Both the position numbers and the translations under genes were made by a program. Below, one piece after another: positions 1 through 8,479 of a stretch of 47,480 bases of DNA (positions are counted from its first letter, which is position 1; each line of letters opens with the position of its first letter). Source of the stretch: JBPOJN01 sp052033505 (GTDB lineage: Bacteria > UBA10199 > JACPAL01 > GCA-016699445); assembly GCA_052033505.1 (NCBI GenBank), contig JBPOJN010000045.1, forward strand, positions 1 through 47,480, written 5' to 3'. The notes under the pieces were generated by a model. The model did not search any database. It was not told the DNA's origin and saw only the letters and a program-made list of their open reading frames with translations.

Positions 1-390
1 ATAATCCTGGCTGGCCCCCGTCCCAACGGAAGCGCCGACGCCGTAACTTCCACCTGCCGACGTGTAACCGCCGCCGAAAGAGGCGCCGCCGTAGCTATAA
101 CCGCCCGGAACCGACGCCGTCCCTAAAGCCGCTCCGGAATAATAAGGCATGTTCGAACCGTTCGCCCCGAAAGAGCTCGGAGTCCCGGCGACACCCGTCA
201 TGGCCGCTTCGATCACGGCCGCGGGGGTATATTGATTCGTTTTAACGGCGACCGCCGTGGCCGCAGGACCCGTCGCGGCGCCCACGTAGTCCGAAAAACC
301 GATCCCGGGCAGAGCCGACGTAGAAGAACTTTTCTGTTTATCGGCCGAGGATGCTCTCACGGCGCTAGGATCGATGCTCATCACGGGCAT
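1..390 (-). CDS. Gly/Ser/Ala-rich protein of unknown function (3' end beyond window)
   Basis: Reading the minus strand from the ATG at 390, the frame stays open for 130 codons to the window edge, so the C-terminus is missing. GGAGG lies 4 nt before this ATG; a second ATG three codons later is possible. No signal peptide is visible. The first 65 residues are Ser/Ala/Thr-rich and polar; from about residue 70 the protein becomes a run of Gly, Tyr, Ser and Ala with SYGGASFGGGY-like pieces, the sort of low-complexity composition seen in structural or surface proteins and in disordered regions. I do not recognise a family. The open frame, the ribosome binding site and third-position GC support a real gene. 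It lies downstream of the 483-779 gene on the same strand, with a terminator-like hairpin between them. Confidence 0.6.
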   Translation of the reverse strand, partial: MPVMSIDPSAVRASSADKQKSSSTSALPGIGFSDYVGAATGPAATAVAVKTNQYTPAAVIEAAMTGVAGTPSSFGANGSNMPYYSGAALGTASVPGGYSYGGASFGGGYTSAGGSYGVGASVGTGASQDY

Positions 391-400
391 AAGGCCTCCG

Positions 401-426
401 AAAAACGGGGAGAAAGCATTTCTCCC
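401..426 (-). terminator. terminator-like hairpin between two minus-strand genes
   Basis: On the minus strand an 8-bp perfect stem (GGGAGAAA / TTTCTCCC) with a 3-nt loop is followed by CG and five Ts. It lies 57 bp after the stop of the 483-779 gene and 11 bp before the start of the 1-390 gene. It could end the upstream transcript or act as an attenuator in front of the Gly-rich gene. Confidence 0.55.
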
Positions 427-482
427 TCTTGGGAAGTTATCGAGGAGGCGGGTAGGACTAGTTGCTTTGAAGGCTTACGATT

Positions 483-779
483 TTAAGACTTTTTGGTCTG
501 GGGTGCGGGGGTTCCACCTTCTGTAAGGCGGTATTTCACCTTAAGAAGCTCTCTCAGGAGGTCCATGACGCGCTCGATCGCTTTCATGGCTTTTTTGGCA
601 TCCCGGGACTTGCCCATGCCGCCCCGCGCTTTTGAGACTTTTTCAAGCTCTTCATAGGCTGCGGTCAGACTTTGGTTGATTTTGGAGAAATCCTCGGACT
701 CGATCAATTTTTCGATTTCGGGGAATTGGGCGACGATTTCATCTCGGGGTGCAAGATCCTTTAAAGGGGGACGGGCCAT
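483..779 (-). CDS. small hypothetical protein, mostly helical
   Basis: This 98-residue protein has no signal peptide or membrane segment. It is rich in Lys, Glu, Leu and Arg, with a predicted helical central part (about residues 15-50) and a basic helix near residues 58-85 (AMKAIERVMDLLRELLKVKY). The C-terminus is polar and basic. I do not recognise a family; a small coiled-coil or nucleic-acid-binding protein would fit the composition, but this is a guess. It is divergent from mfd across a 100-bp gap. No strong Shine-Dalgarno sequence precedes the ATG at 779. The same-strand gene ending at the window edge lies 92 bp downstream, past a terminator-like hairpin. Confidence 0.55.
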   Translation of the reverse strand: MARPPLKDLAPRDEIVAQFPEIEKLIESEDFSKINQSLTAAYEELEKVSKARGGMGKSRDAKKAMKAIERVMDLLRELLKVKYRLTEGGTPAPQTKKS

Positions 780-796
780 GGAAAACCGAAATTAAG

Positions 797-835
797 CGAA
801 ACGCGCGTTAAGTTCAACGAAATACGCCTTAACTT
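797..835. promoter_or_regulatory. imperfect 18-bp direct repeat in the mfd divergent region
   Basis: Two 18-bp units, at 797-814 and 818-835, match at 14 of 18 positions and are offset by 21 bp, about two helical turns. They sit between the divergent starts of the 98-residue gene and mfd. The spacing would suit a dimeric regulator, but no binding protein can be named. Confidence 0.3.
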
Positions 836-879
836 CTCTTGATTCGCATCGGAGGTTATTCCATATCCCCGCCTTCCGT

Positions 880-3800
880 ATGCACGCGCCCTCTTCTTTC
901 GAAAGTCTCCTGCAGGCTTTAAACGCAGGGACGAAAATCATTTCCCTGCGTGGACCCAAAGGCTCCGCGCAAGCCTACCTCGTCTCGCAATTGATCTTAC
1001 AAGGACTACGGCGCCCTTTTCTCTACCTGGGAGCGACGCCAAAAGACGTCGCGAAGTTTCTGGCGGATTTGAGATTTTTCTTGGGCGAAATCGCCGAAAC
1101 CGAGACTGTGTTTTTGCCGCCTTACGACGTGCTGCCTTTTTCACGGCTCTCGCCGCATGCACAAATTTCGTGTGACCGCTTGAAAGCCTTGCGCGCTTTA
1201 AGCCGGAAAACACCGCCTGCGGTCATCGCCACGACGTTTACGGGGACGTTGGGTTATTTACCGCCCCGGTCTTTGTTTCAGCAGCCCTTGATCCTCCGCA
1301 AAGATACCTCCTTGGACCGAGACGATTTTCTGAAAACGTTGGCGGCTTGGGGTTATCAAAATTCCCCGTTGGTCTCCGATCGAGGTCAGTTCGCGGTGCG
1401 CGGGTCGATCGTGGACGTGTATTCGCCGCTCGTGGACAACCCCCTGCGCATCGAGTGGATGGGAGATGAGATCGAAAGCCTGCGCTTCTTCGACGCAAAG
1501 ACCCAGAGAAGCTTAAGCGGTATAGACTCGGAATTTCCGCTGATCCCGGCGCGCGAAGTGGTACTGACCACGGAAACCATCGCTACTTTTTCCAAGCGGG
1601 CCCGGAAGACGGCGGAAGATAAAGATTTGACGCGCTCCACCTGGTCCACGCTCGTCGAACAGGTGCGGCAAGGGATTACATTTCCGGGCATCGAGACCTA
1701 CCTTTCGCTTTTTTACGAAGATCCGACGACGTTTTGGGATTGGATTCCGGCGGAAACGATCGTTTTGATGGAGGATCCTGCTTCCGAGGCCGGCATCCGC
1801 GAGGATTATTTTTCCGAAATCGAGACCGTGCGCGGCGGGAAGGATTTTTTGCTGACGACGCAAGAATCCTTAGCCACCGACCACGGTGAGGCACGGGAAC
1901 GGCGCACTCAGGTTTTCCTGAACGCTTGGACCACTCCCGCCGACGAGATTTTTTCGTTCGACGTCCAGACGCACGATGACCTCCGGCACGAAATCGAAAA
2001 GAGCAAAAAAGGCTTGGAGCCTTTGAAACCCCTCGCCAACCGACTGGAGGAATGGCTTTTGACCGACGCCGTCTTCATGATCGCGTCTTCGAGCGCCCAG
2101 GCCGAGCGTCTGCGCGACCTCCTGAAACATTACCGGCCGGATTTTCCCGAAATCCATATCGGGGAATTCTCCGAAACCGTTTCCGTTCCCGGGCAGCTCA
2201 CGCTTTTGGTGGGCGACGTGACGGGATTTCGCATGATCTCCCCGCAGCGGCTGACGCTCATTACGGACCAGGAAATTTTCGGCAAGGAAACGAAGCGTGC
2301 GCGCAACAAAGACGCCGGCAACGGTCTCACGCTCTCGGCGTTCGCAGAAGTCAAAGCCGGCGATCCAATCGTCCATCGCGATCACGGCATCGGTCTCTAC
2401 CGCGGACTCGTGCCGCTGCAAGTCTTGAAAGAGGAAGGGGGCGTGCGCAACGATTTCATCATCATCGAATACCAGGGCGGCGATAAACTCTACCTGCCCG
2501 TTTACCGCTTGAACCTGATTCAACGCTATACCGGCGAAGGCGGGGCGCCGCGACTCGATAAAATGGGCGGCGCGTCGTGGGCGAAAATCCGCGAGAAATC
2601 CGAAAAATCCATCCGCGAATTGGCCGGCGACCTGCTGAACCTTTACGCCGCGCGTACGTCGGGCCACAAAGAGCCTTTTTCAGCGCCCAACGAAACGTTC
2701 GAGGCCTTCGAAGCGGCTTTTCCCTATGAAGAAACGCCGGATCAAGACCGCGCGATCCAAGAAGTTTTGAGTGACATGCAGAGCGACAAACCCATGGACC
2801 GGCTGGTCTTGGGCGACGTGGGCTACGGCAAGACCGAAGTCGCGATGCGCGCGGCTTTCAAGGCCGTCTTGGATGGCCGGCAAGTCGCGGTCTTGGTGCC
2901 GACGACGCTGCTGGCGTTTCAGCATTTCGAGAGGTTTTCGGAACGATTCAAAAACTGCGGAATACCCATTCAGCACCGAAGGTGCCTTGAGGGGGAGGCT
3001 TCGGCGGCTTTGCCGACGGAGGGGGCGACGCGAGCCCCTGTAATCGACATGTTGTCGCGCTTCCGGAGCGCCGCCGAGCAAAAGAAAACCGTTCAGGAAC
3101 TGGCCGAGGGTAAAATCGACGTCATCGTCGCCACGCACCGCCTCCTCCAGCCGGATCTCTCGTTTAAAAACTTAGGCCTCTTGATCATCGACGAGGAACA
3201 TCGCTTCGGCGTCGAACAAAAAGAAAAAGTCAAAAAGCTCAAGAAAAGCGTCGACGTCTTGGCTCTGTCCGCGACGCCGATTCCGCGCACGCTTTACATG
3301 TCGTTGGTCGGCGTTCGCGCCATCAGCGTGATCGAGACGCCGCCCAACGACCGCTTGTCGATCCGGACCTTCGTCATGCCTTTCGAGGATAACGTCCTGA
3401 AGGAAGCGATCCTTCGGGAATTTCACCGCGGCGGCCAGGTCTTCTTCGTGCACAACGAAGTCGCGACGATCGGCAAGATGAAGGAGTTTTTGCAGAGACT
3501 GGTCCCTGAAGCAAAAATCGAAATCGGCCACGGTCAAATGCCTGAAGACGATCTCGAGTCGGTCATGGTTAGGTTCTTCCACCAGGAATTCAATCTCTTG
3601 CTGTGCACGACGATCATCGAGTCCGGCATCGACATCCCGACGGCGAACACCATCATCATTCATCAAGCCGACCATTTCGGACTGTCACAGATTTACCAGC
3701 TCCGGGGCCGCGTCGGTCGGTCGGGACATCGCGCCTATGCTTACTTGGTCGTCCCCGAGGGAAAACCGCTGACGCCCGAAGCGACGAAGCGGTTGGAAGT

Positions 3801-4440
3801 CTTGCAACGTTTTTCGGATCTGGGATCGGGTTACAAGATGGCCTCGCACGACTTGGAGATCCGCGGCGCCGGCAATATGCTGGGATCTTCGCAGTCCGGT
3901 CACGTCGCGGCGATCGGATACGAGCTTTATACGGAGCTTTTGACCAAGGCAGTGGCTGAACTCAAAGGTCAGACCTATCTCGAGGACATCGATCCGGAGT
4001 TACTCTTCCGCCTGCCGTCTTATCTGTCGGAGGAGTACATTCCCGACCCGCCGGTGCGTTTGGAGTTGTACCGCCGCCTCTCGGCGTTAAACGACGAGCT
4101 CGAAACCGAAATCATCGCTCAGGAATTGGAAGACCGCTTCGGCACCCTGCCCACGGAAGCGCAGAATCTCTTGGAACTCTCGGCGGTCAAGGCCCTGGCC
4201 AAGCGCCTGCGCATCAAACAAATCCGCGACGACGGACGCCAGTTCACCTACGCCTTCGATCCCTCGACGCCGCTTTCGCCCGACATCTTGACGCAGAAAA
4301 TCGAACGCTTCCCGAAACGCTACAAACTCACGCCGGACCTGCGTTTCACCGCCGTACACGACCACACGACACCGATCGCGGCGTTGAAAGCCGTCAAAAC
4401 CGCTTTGAGAGAATGGTCGTTGCACTTGAAATCGGCCTAA
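880..4440 (+). CDS. mfd: transcription-repair coupling factor Mfd
   Basis: Mfd removes RNA polymerase stalled at DNA lesions and recruits UvrA, whose gene lies 4 kb downstream. The 1186-residue product has the UvrB-like N-terminal part, the RNA-polymerase-interaction region near residue 490 (VHRDHGIGLYRGL), a RecG-like translocase with Walker A GDVGYGKTE near 645, DEEHRFG at 771-777 and SATPIPRT near 795, QLRGRVGRS near 945 and a C-terminal TRCF domain. The family is usually about 1150 residues. The excess is largely a 24-residue in-frame insertion at residues 698-721, listed separately. The ATG at 880 is the only good start in frame, but the best ribosome binding site (GGAGG at 851-855) is 24 nt away, so initiation is unusual or the start is misjudged. 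Confidence 0.97.
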   Translation: MHAPSSFESLLQALNAGTKIISLRGPKGSAQAYLVSQLILQGLRRPFLYLGATPKDVAKFLADLRFFLGEIAETETVFLPPYDVLPFSRLSPHAQISCDRLKALRALSRKTPPAVIATTFTGTLGYLPPRSLFQQPLILRKDTSLDRDDFLKTLAAWGYQNSPLVSDRGQFAVRGSIVDVYSPLVDNPLRIEWMGDEIESLRFFDAKTQRSLSGIDSEFPLIPAREVVLTTETIATFSKRARKTAEDKDLTRSTWSTLVEQVRQGITFPGIETYLSLFYEDPTTFWDWIPAETIVLMEDPASEAGIREDYFSEIETVRGGKDFLLTTQESLATDHGEARERRTQVFLNAWTTPADEIFSFDVQTHDDLRHEIEKSKKGLEPLKPLANRLEEWLLTDAVFMIASSSAQAERLRDLLKHYRPDFPEIHIGEFSETVSVPGQLTLLVGDVTGFRMISPQRLTLITDQEIFGKETKRARNKDAGNGLTLSAFAEVKAGDPIVHRDHGIGLYRGLVPLQVLKEEGGVRNDFIIIEYQGGDKLYLPVYRLNLIQRYTGEGGAPRLDKMGGASWAKIREKSEKSIRELAGDLLNLYAARTSGHKEPFSAPNETFEAFEAAFPYEETPDQDRAIQEVLSDMQSDKPMDRLVLGDVGYGKTEVAMRAAFKAVLDGRQVAVLVPTTLLAFQHFERFSERFKNCGIPIQHRRCLEGEASAALPTEGATRAPVIDMLSRFRSAAEQKKTVQELAEGKIDVIVATHRLLQPDLSFKNLGLLIIDEEHRFGVEQKEKVKKLKKSVDVLALSATPIPRTLYMSLVGVRAISVIETPPNDRLSIRTFVMPFEDNVLKEAILREFHRGGQVFFVHNEVATIGKMKEFLQRLVPEAKIEIGHGQMPEDDLESVMVRFFHQEFNLLLCTTIIESGIDIPTANTIIIHQADHFGLSQIYQLRGRVGRSGHRAYAYLVVPEGKPLTPEATKRLEVLQRFSDLGSGYKMASHDLEIRGAGNMLGSSQSGHVAAIGYELYTELLTKAVAELKGQTYLEDIDPELLFRLPSYLSEEYIPDPPVRLELYRRLSALNDELETEIIAQELEDRFGTLPTEAQNLLELSAVKALAKRLRIKQIRDDGRQFTYAFDPSTPLSPDILTQKIERFPKRYKLTPDLRFTAVHDHTTPIAALKAVKTALREWSLHLKSA
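2971..3042 (+). repeat. palindromic GC-rich element inserted in frame within mfd
   Basis: These 72 bp encode 24 residues (698-721 of Mfd) that break an otherwise conserved stretch. The sequence before them (CGIPI) and after them (IDMLSRFRS) joins cleanly in the family, as in E. coli ...PVR-IEMISRFRS. The segment holds three short inverted repeats: GCACC/GGTGC at 2973-2985, TCGGC/GCCGA around 3001-3016, and GGGGC/GCCCC around 3022-3037. The GAGGGGGAGG...CGGAGGGGG layout resembles intergenic palindromic repeats of other genomes. I infer a small mobile palindrome that keeps the frame open, comparable in kind to Rickettsia palindromic elements. Confidence 0.6.
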
Positions 4441-4498
4441 AAAGGCTCCCGGTAAAACTCTTTCCTTTCTCGCGCCGACTCCAGTAAATCTCCCGTCC

Positions 4499-5509
4499 AT
4501 GTTTTCGGCGAAAGCGGCTGCCCGGATCTTACGGACCTTGAAGGTCGACTTCATCCTGATGGGATCCATCCTAGGATTCTTATGGACGGTAACGGCCTGC
4601 ACTCCGCCGCCGGACCGCGTCGTGCTAGCGCGCGTCGGCGGGGAAAAAATCTTGGTCGGCGACCTGAAGCGCGCTCTCGAAGAACAAAAAGATATTTACG
4701 GGAATGAAATCCTCAAAGACCCCGAAGGCGCCGCCGCCATCAAAAAACGGGCGTTAAACGCCTTGATCGAGGAAAAAATCCTAATCGACGAAGCTTCGCG
4801 GAAGAAAATCACGCTTAAGCCCGAAGAAAAAAAATCTTTAGAAGAGGAAATCCGCGACGGCTACCAAAAAGGCGAACTCGAAGGGATCCTGAAAGAAAAG
4901 CACCTCTCGACCGACGACTGGATCGAAAAACAAGAACAACGCCTGCTCACGCGCAAACTCATCGACCAGGAAGTCACTTCTCAAGTCGAGGTCCGTGACG
5001 AAGAGATCGCCGACGAATACCGCGACAACCGCGGACGTTACCGCCTCCCCGACCGCATCCGCTGCCGCCACATCGTGGCCGGGAAAAAAGACAAGGCGCA
5101 GACCATCCGCGTCCTGCTCGAAAAAGGCGAAAACTTCGCGAACATCGCGCGGCAATACTCCGAAAGTCCGGATCGCGACCAAGGTGGCGACTTGGGCTAC
5201 ATCGTGCGGGGCCAATTCCCCGACATCTTCGAACGCGCCTGTTTCAGCTTAGCCACCGGCCAGACGAGCGACGTGCTCGCCTCCGAATACGGGCACCATA
5301 TTTTCCGCGTGACCGAACGCCTGCCCGGCCGCCAAAAAACGTTGAAGGAGGTCGAGCCTGAAATCGCCCAGCGCCTTCGCGACGAAAAAGCCCAAAAACT
5401 CGTGGGGCCGTGGCTCGAAGCCCTTTATAAGAACGCCAAGATTGCGATTGACGAAAAGGCCCTGGAGAGGTTTGAAGTCGGGGTCTCTGACCCAGAGGAG
5501 AAGCCATGA
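4499..5509 (+). CDS. PPIC-type peptidyl-prolyl cis-trans isomerase, lipoprotein (SurA-like)
   Basis: This is a 336-residue periplasmic foldase/chaperone candidate. An N-terminal hydrophobic stretch ends in the lipobox VTAC with Cys34 as the likely lipidated residue; a shorter start at Met21 (position 4559) would give a more typical signal peptide. A SurA-N-like helical region covers about residues 45-165, followed by a parvulin (PPIC) domain at about 180-275, recognised from IRCRHIVAG, FANIARQYSESPD, GGDLGYIVRG and YGHHIFRVTE. In SurA-type proteins this domain isomerises Xaa-Pro bonds in outer-membrane protein clients. The stop overlaps the next gene's start as ATGA, so the two are probably translationally coupled. 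Confidence 0.88.
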   Translation: MFSAKAAARILRTLKVDFILMGSILGFLWTVTACTPPPDRVVLARVGGEKILVGDLKRALEEQKDIYGNEILKDPEGAAAIKKRALNALIEEKILIDEASRKKITLKPEEKKSLEEEIRDGYQKGELEGILKEKHLSTDDWIEKQEQRLLTRKLIDQEVTSQVEVRDEEIADEYRDNRGRYRLPDRIRCRHIVAGKKDKAQTIRVLLEKGENFANIARQYSESPDRDQGGDLGYIVRGQFPDIFERACFSLATGQTSDVLASEYGHHIFRVTERLPGRQKTLKEVEPEIAQRLRDEKAQKLVGPWLEALYKNAKIAIDEKALERFEVGVSDPEEKP

Positions 5510-6117
5510 ATCGATGTAAAACCTTGGTCGTCTTAAGCCTGCTCTTGTCGTCGGCCGCCTTCGCCGAAGTCGTCGACCGCGTCGTTGCGGTCGTGGGCAA
5601 CGAAGTCATCACGATGTCGGACGTCAAAAAATTCAGCGCCTCTCGCACGGCGAACCCCAAGCTCGCCGCGAACACGGCCTCCGGAGCCGGGCCCGCCGTG
5701 TCTCACGAACCGCTCGATCTTTTGATCCGCGAAAAAATCCTGAAGCTGGAAATGGAACGCCTCAACATCGCCGTCACCGAAGCCGACATCGATCTAGGGG
5801 TGAAGGACGTGCTCACGCGGAACGCGATCCCCCTCGAGGCCCTGAAAGCCGAACTCACGCGCAAGGGCATGTCCTACGAACAATACCGGAAAGACTTGGG
5901 CGAACAGATGAAGCAGATGCGTTTTTTAAGCCAGGTCATCTTCCCGCGGATCAAACTGTCCGAAGACGAGCTCGCACGCAAGGCCGGCCCGAAACCCAGT
6001 GAAGCCGCCCGTATGCAAGCGCGGATCGCCCTGCTTCAAGAACGTTCTTCTGAAGAGCTGGCGAAATACTTAGACGAAGCGCGCGCTAAAACCTTCGTCG
6101 AGATCAAAGCCCAATAA
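5506..6117 (+). CDS. SurA N-domain periplasmic chaperone without a PPIase domain
   Basis: The 203-residue product starts with a clean signal peptide cleaved after AFA (about residue 20). The mature part opens with VVDRVVAVVGNEVITMSDV, the signature of SurA N-terminal domains, and continues with LLIREKILKLEMERLNIAVTE-type helices. It ends where a parvulin domain would normally begin, so it is a chaperone module alone. Its start overlaps the upstream PPIC lipoprotein by 4 bp. The split suggests a two-protein SurA system in which the upstream protein supplies the isomerase domain; that division of labour is inference. pdxA follows after 3 bp; surA-pdxA adjacency is also classical in enterobacteria. 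Confidence 0.82.
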   Translation: MNRCKTLVVLSLLLSSAAFAEVVDRVVAVVGNEVITMSDVKKFSASRTANPKLAANTASGAGPAVSHEPLDLLIREKILKLEMERLNIAVTEADIDLGVKDVLTRNAIPLEALKAELTRKGMSYEQYRKDLGEQMKQMRFLSQVIFPRIKLSEDELARKAGPKPSEAARMQARIALLQERSSEELAKYLDEARAKTFVEIKAQ

Positions 6118-6120
6118 CCC

Positions 6121-7020
6121 ATGCCTCGAAAACCCCGTATCGGCTTGACCTTCGGGGATCCCGCGGGCATCGGGCCCGAGATCATTCAAAAAGCCGTCGC
6201 CTCGAAAGCGGTCCGGGACGTTTGCCATCCCATCCTCTTCGGGCATGCGGAGTTTTTGGATTGGAAGAAGGCGAAGAAACTTTCGCCCAAAGACTGTGGA
6301 CGACTTTCGGGTCTTTATGTCGAAGAAGCCTTCGCGGCGTGGAAACGCGGCGACATCGACGCGATCGTGACGGCACCGATCTCGAAGGACCACCTTCATC
6401 AGGCGGGTTATCCCTATCCCGGTCACACGGAGTTTTTGGCGCGTCTCGCGAGTAATCCCCCGGTCCGCATGATGATGGCGGGACCCAGTTTAAAAATCGT
6501 GCTCGTGACGATCCATGAAGCGATTGCAAAAGTTCCACGCCTTCTCACCAAAAATAAAATTCTGGAAACGATCTGCATCACCGATCAGGCGCTGAGAAAC
6601 CGCTTTGGGATCAGAGCCCCGCGCATTGCCGTCGCGGGCTTGAATCCTCATGCGGGAGAAAACGGGCTTTTCGGACGTGAGGAAAAAACCGTCATCTCCC
6701 CGGCGATTCGTGCGGCTAAAGCGTTGAAGATCAAAGCTTCCGGACCTTTTTCCGCCGACACGATTTTCAATCAAACCGTCCGCGGGGATTTTGATGCCGT
6801 CGTTTGCATGTATCATGACCAAGGTTTGATCCCGGTGAAACTGCTGCATTTCGACGAAGGTGTGAACGTAACCCTGGGATTGCCGTTCGTGCGGACCAGC
6901 CCCGATCATGGAACGGCCTTCGACATCGCGGGAAAGAATAAAGCCGACCCGACCAGCATGATCGCTGCGATTTTAATGGCGTCCCGAATGGCCTTACCCA
7001 TAACTCGGAGTTCGAGATGA
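6121..7020 (+). CDS. pdxA: 4-hydroxythreonine-4-phosphate dehydrogenase
   Basis: PdxA oxidises 4-phosphohydroxy-L-threonine in the DXP-dependent pathway to pyridoxal phosphate. The 299 residues carry the family's markers in order: GDPAGIGPEI at about 13-22, DAIVTAPISK near 80, GHTEFL near 101, GLNPHAGE near 178 and YHDQGLIPVK near 236. The His residues in the last three motifs are metal ligands in the family. It is shorter than E. coli PdxA (329), mostly through a trimmed segment before residue 70. It lies 3 bp after the SurA-N gene and overlaps the following mutase by 4 bp, so it is cotranscribed with both. Confidence 0.95.
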   Translation: MPRKPRIGLTFGDPAGIGPEIIQKAVASKAVRDVCHPILFGHAEFLDWKKAKKLSPKDCGRLSGLYVEEAFAAWKRGDIDAIVTAPISKDHLHQAGYPYPGHTEFLARLASNPPVRMMMAGPSLKIVLVTIHEAIAKVPRLLTKNKILETICITDQALRNRFGIRAPRIAVAGLNPHAGENGLFGREEKTVISPAIRAAKALKIKASGPFSADTIFNQTVRGDFDAVVCMYHDQGLIPVKLLHFDEGVNVTLGLPFVRTSPDHGTAFDIAGKNKADPTSMIAAILMASRMALPITRSSR

Positions 7021-8420
7021 TCACCTTCGGCACTGACGGCTGGCGCGCGAAGTTCGCGGACGACTATACGTTCGAAAACGTCTCTAAGGTCATTCAAGCT
7101 TACTGCGACGTCCTGGCGCCCCCGCCCGGAAGCTTAATTTTCTTGGGCCACGACCGACGCTTGAACTCCCGCGATTTCGCCGTCTGCGCCGCGGAAGTCT
7201 TGGCCGGCAACGGGATCAAGGTCTTACTCTCGAAAGACTACTGTCCGACCCCCTGCATTTCTTGGATGGCCAAAACTCACGAAGCCCTCGGCGGAGTCGT
7301 GATCACCGCGAGCCACAATCCCGCCGAGTGGAACGGGGTTAAATTCAAGGCCGCAAACGGCAGCTCCGCGTCTCCGGAATTCACTTCCAAAGTCGAACGG
7401 CAAATCGCCGAAAACGATCGTGCAAAAAAAAACATCCGCAGACTTCCGGCCCAAGAAGCCGCCGACCGAGGCCTGCTCGCCCTCTTCGACCCGCATGAGG
7501 ACTACGTGAAGCAGCTTCAGTCCTTCGTCGATTTGGAAAAAATCCGAAACGCGAATTGGAAAATCGCCTACGACCCTTTGTACGGAGCGGGGTCGGGTTT
7601 CTTGCAGAAGATTCTCGGCGTCCCTCTTCGCGAAATACACGCCGAAAAAGACCCTTCGTTCGGCGGGCTTAATCCCGAACCCATCGATAAAAACCTGCAC
7701 GAACTCATGGCCCTGGTCCCGCACGAAAAGCTCGACGTGGGGCTCGCGACCGACGGCGACGCAGACCGCATCGGTGCGGTCGACGAAAACGGCCGCTTCG
7801 TGACGCCGCACCAGATCTTCGCGCTGATCTTAAATCACTTGATCGCCAAAGGCCTGCCCGGCGACGTCGTCAAAACCGTCTCGACCACGGGCCTGATCGA
7901 TAGGATCGCGGCCAAACACGGACGCACGGTTCACGAAACTCCGATCGGCTTCAAACACATCTGCGGAAAATTTCAGGAGATCATACCTTTGATAGGGGGC
8001 GAAGAATCGGGCGGTATCGGCCTGCCTTCGCACGTACACGAACGAGACGGACTCCTCTCAGGCCTTTTACTTTTAGAGATTATGTCGGTGCACAAGAAAC
8101 GCCTGGGCGTTTTGCTTCAGGATCTGGGAAACGAATACGGTCCGTTTCATTTTCAGCGCGAAGACGTTCACTTGACAAACGAAGACGCGGTCCGCCTACG
8201 CGACTCTCTATCGACTTTGGACGTTTCCTCGCTGAATTCCTTGAAAGTCACGGCAAAGAACCGAAAGGACGGCCTCAAATTTACGCTCGAAGACGGAAGT
8301 TGGCTCTTGCTTCGACTTTCAGGCACGGAGCCTCTGTTGCGGGTCTATTCCGAAGCCTCCTCCCTCGAACACGCAAGGCGATTGATCGCCGAAGGCCGTC
8401 GCATTTTAGGCGTCGCTTAA
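7017..8420 (+). CDS. phosphohexomutase (phosphoglucomutase/phosphomannomutase family)
   Basis: This alpha-D-phosphohexomutase (467 residues) transfers phosphate between C1 and C6 of a hexose phosphate through a phosphoserine. It starts with FGTDGWRA, has the active-site serine loop TASHNPAEWNGVK near residue 98-110, the metal loop DGDADR near 245, the sugar-binding GEESGG near 328 and the phosphate-binding RLSGTEP near 435. The exact sugar (glucose, mannose or glucosamine) cannot be fixed by eye. The start overlaps the pdxA stop as ATGA, placing it in the same transcript. Confidence 0.92.
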   Translation: MITFGTDGWRAKFADDYTFENVSKVIQAYCDVLAPPPGSLIFLGHDRRLNSRDFAVCAAEVLAGNGIKVLLSKDYCPTPCISWMAKTHEALGGVVITASHNPAEWNGVKFKAANGSSASPEFTSKVERQIAENDRAKKNIRRLPAQEAADRGLLALFDPHEDYVKQLQSFVDLEKIRNANWKIAYDPLYGAGSGFLQKILGVPLREIHAEKDPSFGGLNPEPIDKNLHELMALVPHEKLDVGLATDGDADRIGAVDENGRFVTPHQIFALILNHLIAKGLPGDVVKTVSTTGLIDRIAAKHGRTVHETPIGFKHICGKFQEIIPLIGGEESGGIGLPSHVHERDGLLSGLLLLEIMSVHKKRLGVLLQDLGNEYGPFHFQREDVHLTNEDAVRLRDSLSTLDVSSLNSLKVTAKNRKDGLKFTLEDGSWLLLRLSGTEPLLRVYSEASSLEHARRLIAEGRRILGVA

Positions 8421-8479
8421 GACATTTCCCGAAAAACGATTGAATCCCTGAAGTAGAGTCACTAGCCTGGTCGGTTGCC

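Noticed and set aside
232..486. 84-codon plus-strand open frame
   Set aside because: It is very Arg-rich, has no ribosome binding site and lies opposite a better-supported Gly/Ser-rich minus-strand frame.
1870..2667. 265-codon minus-strand open frame within mfd
   Set aside because: It is an antisense shadow of a GC-rich, strongly conserved gene and its composition (Arg/Phe/Val/Gly) matches no family.
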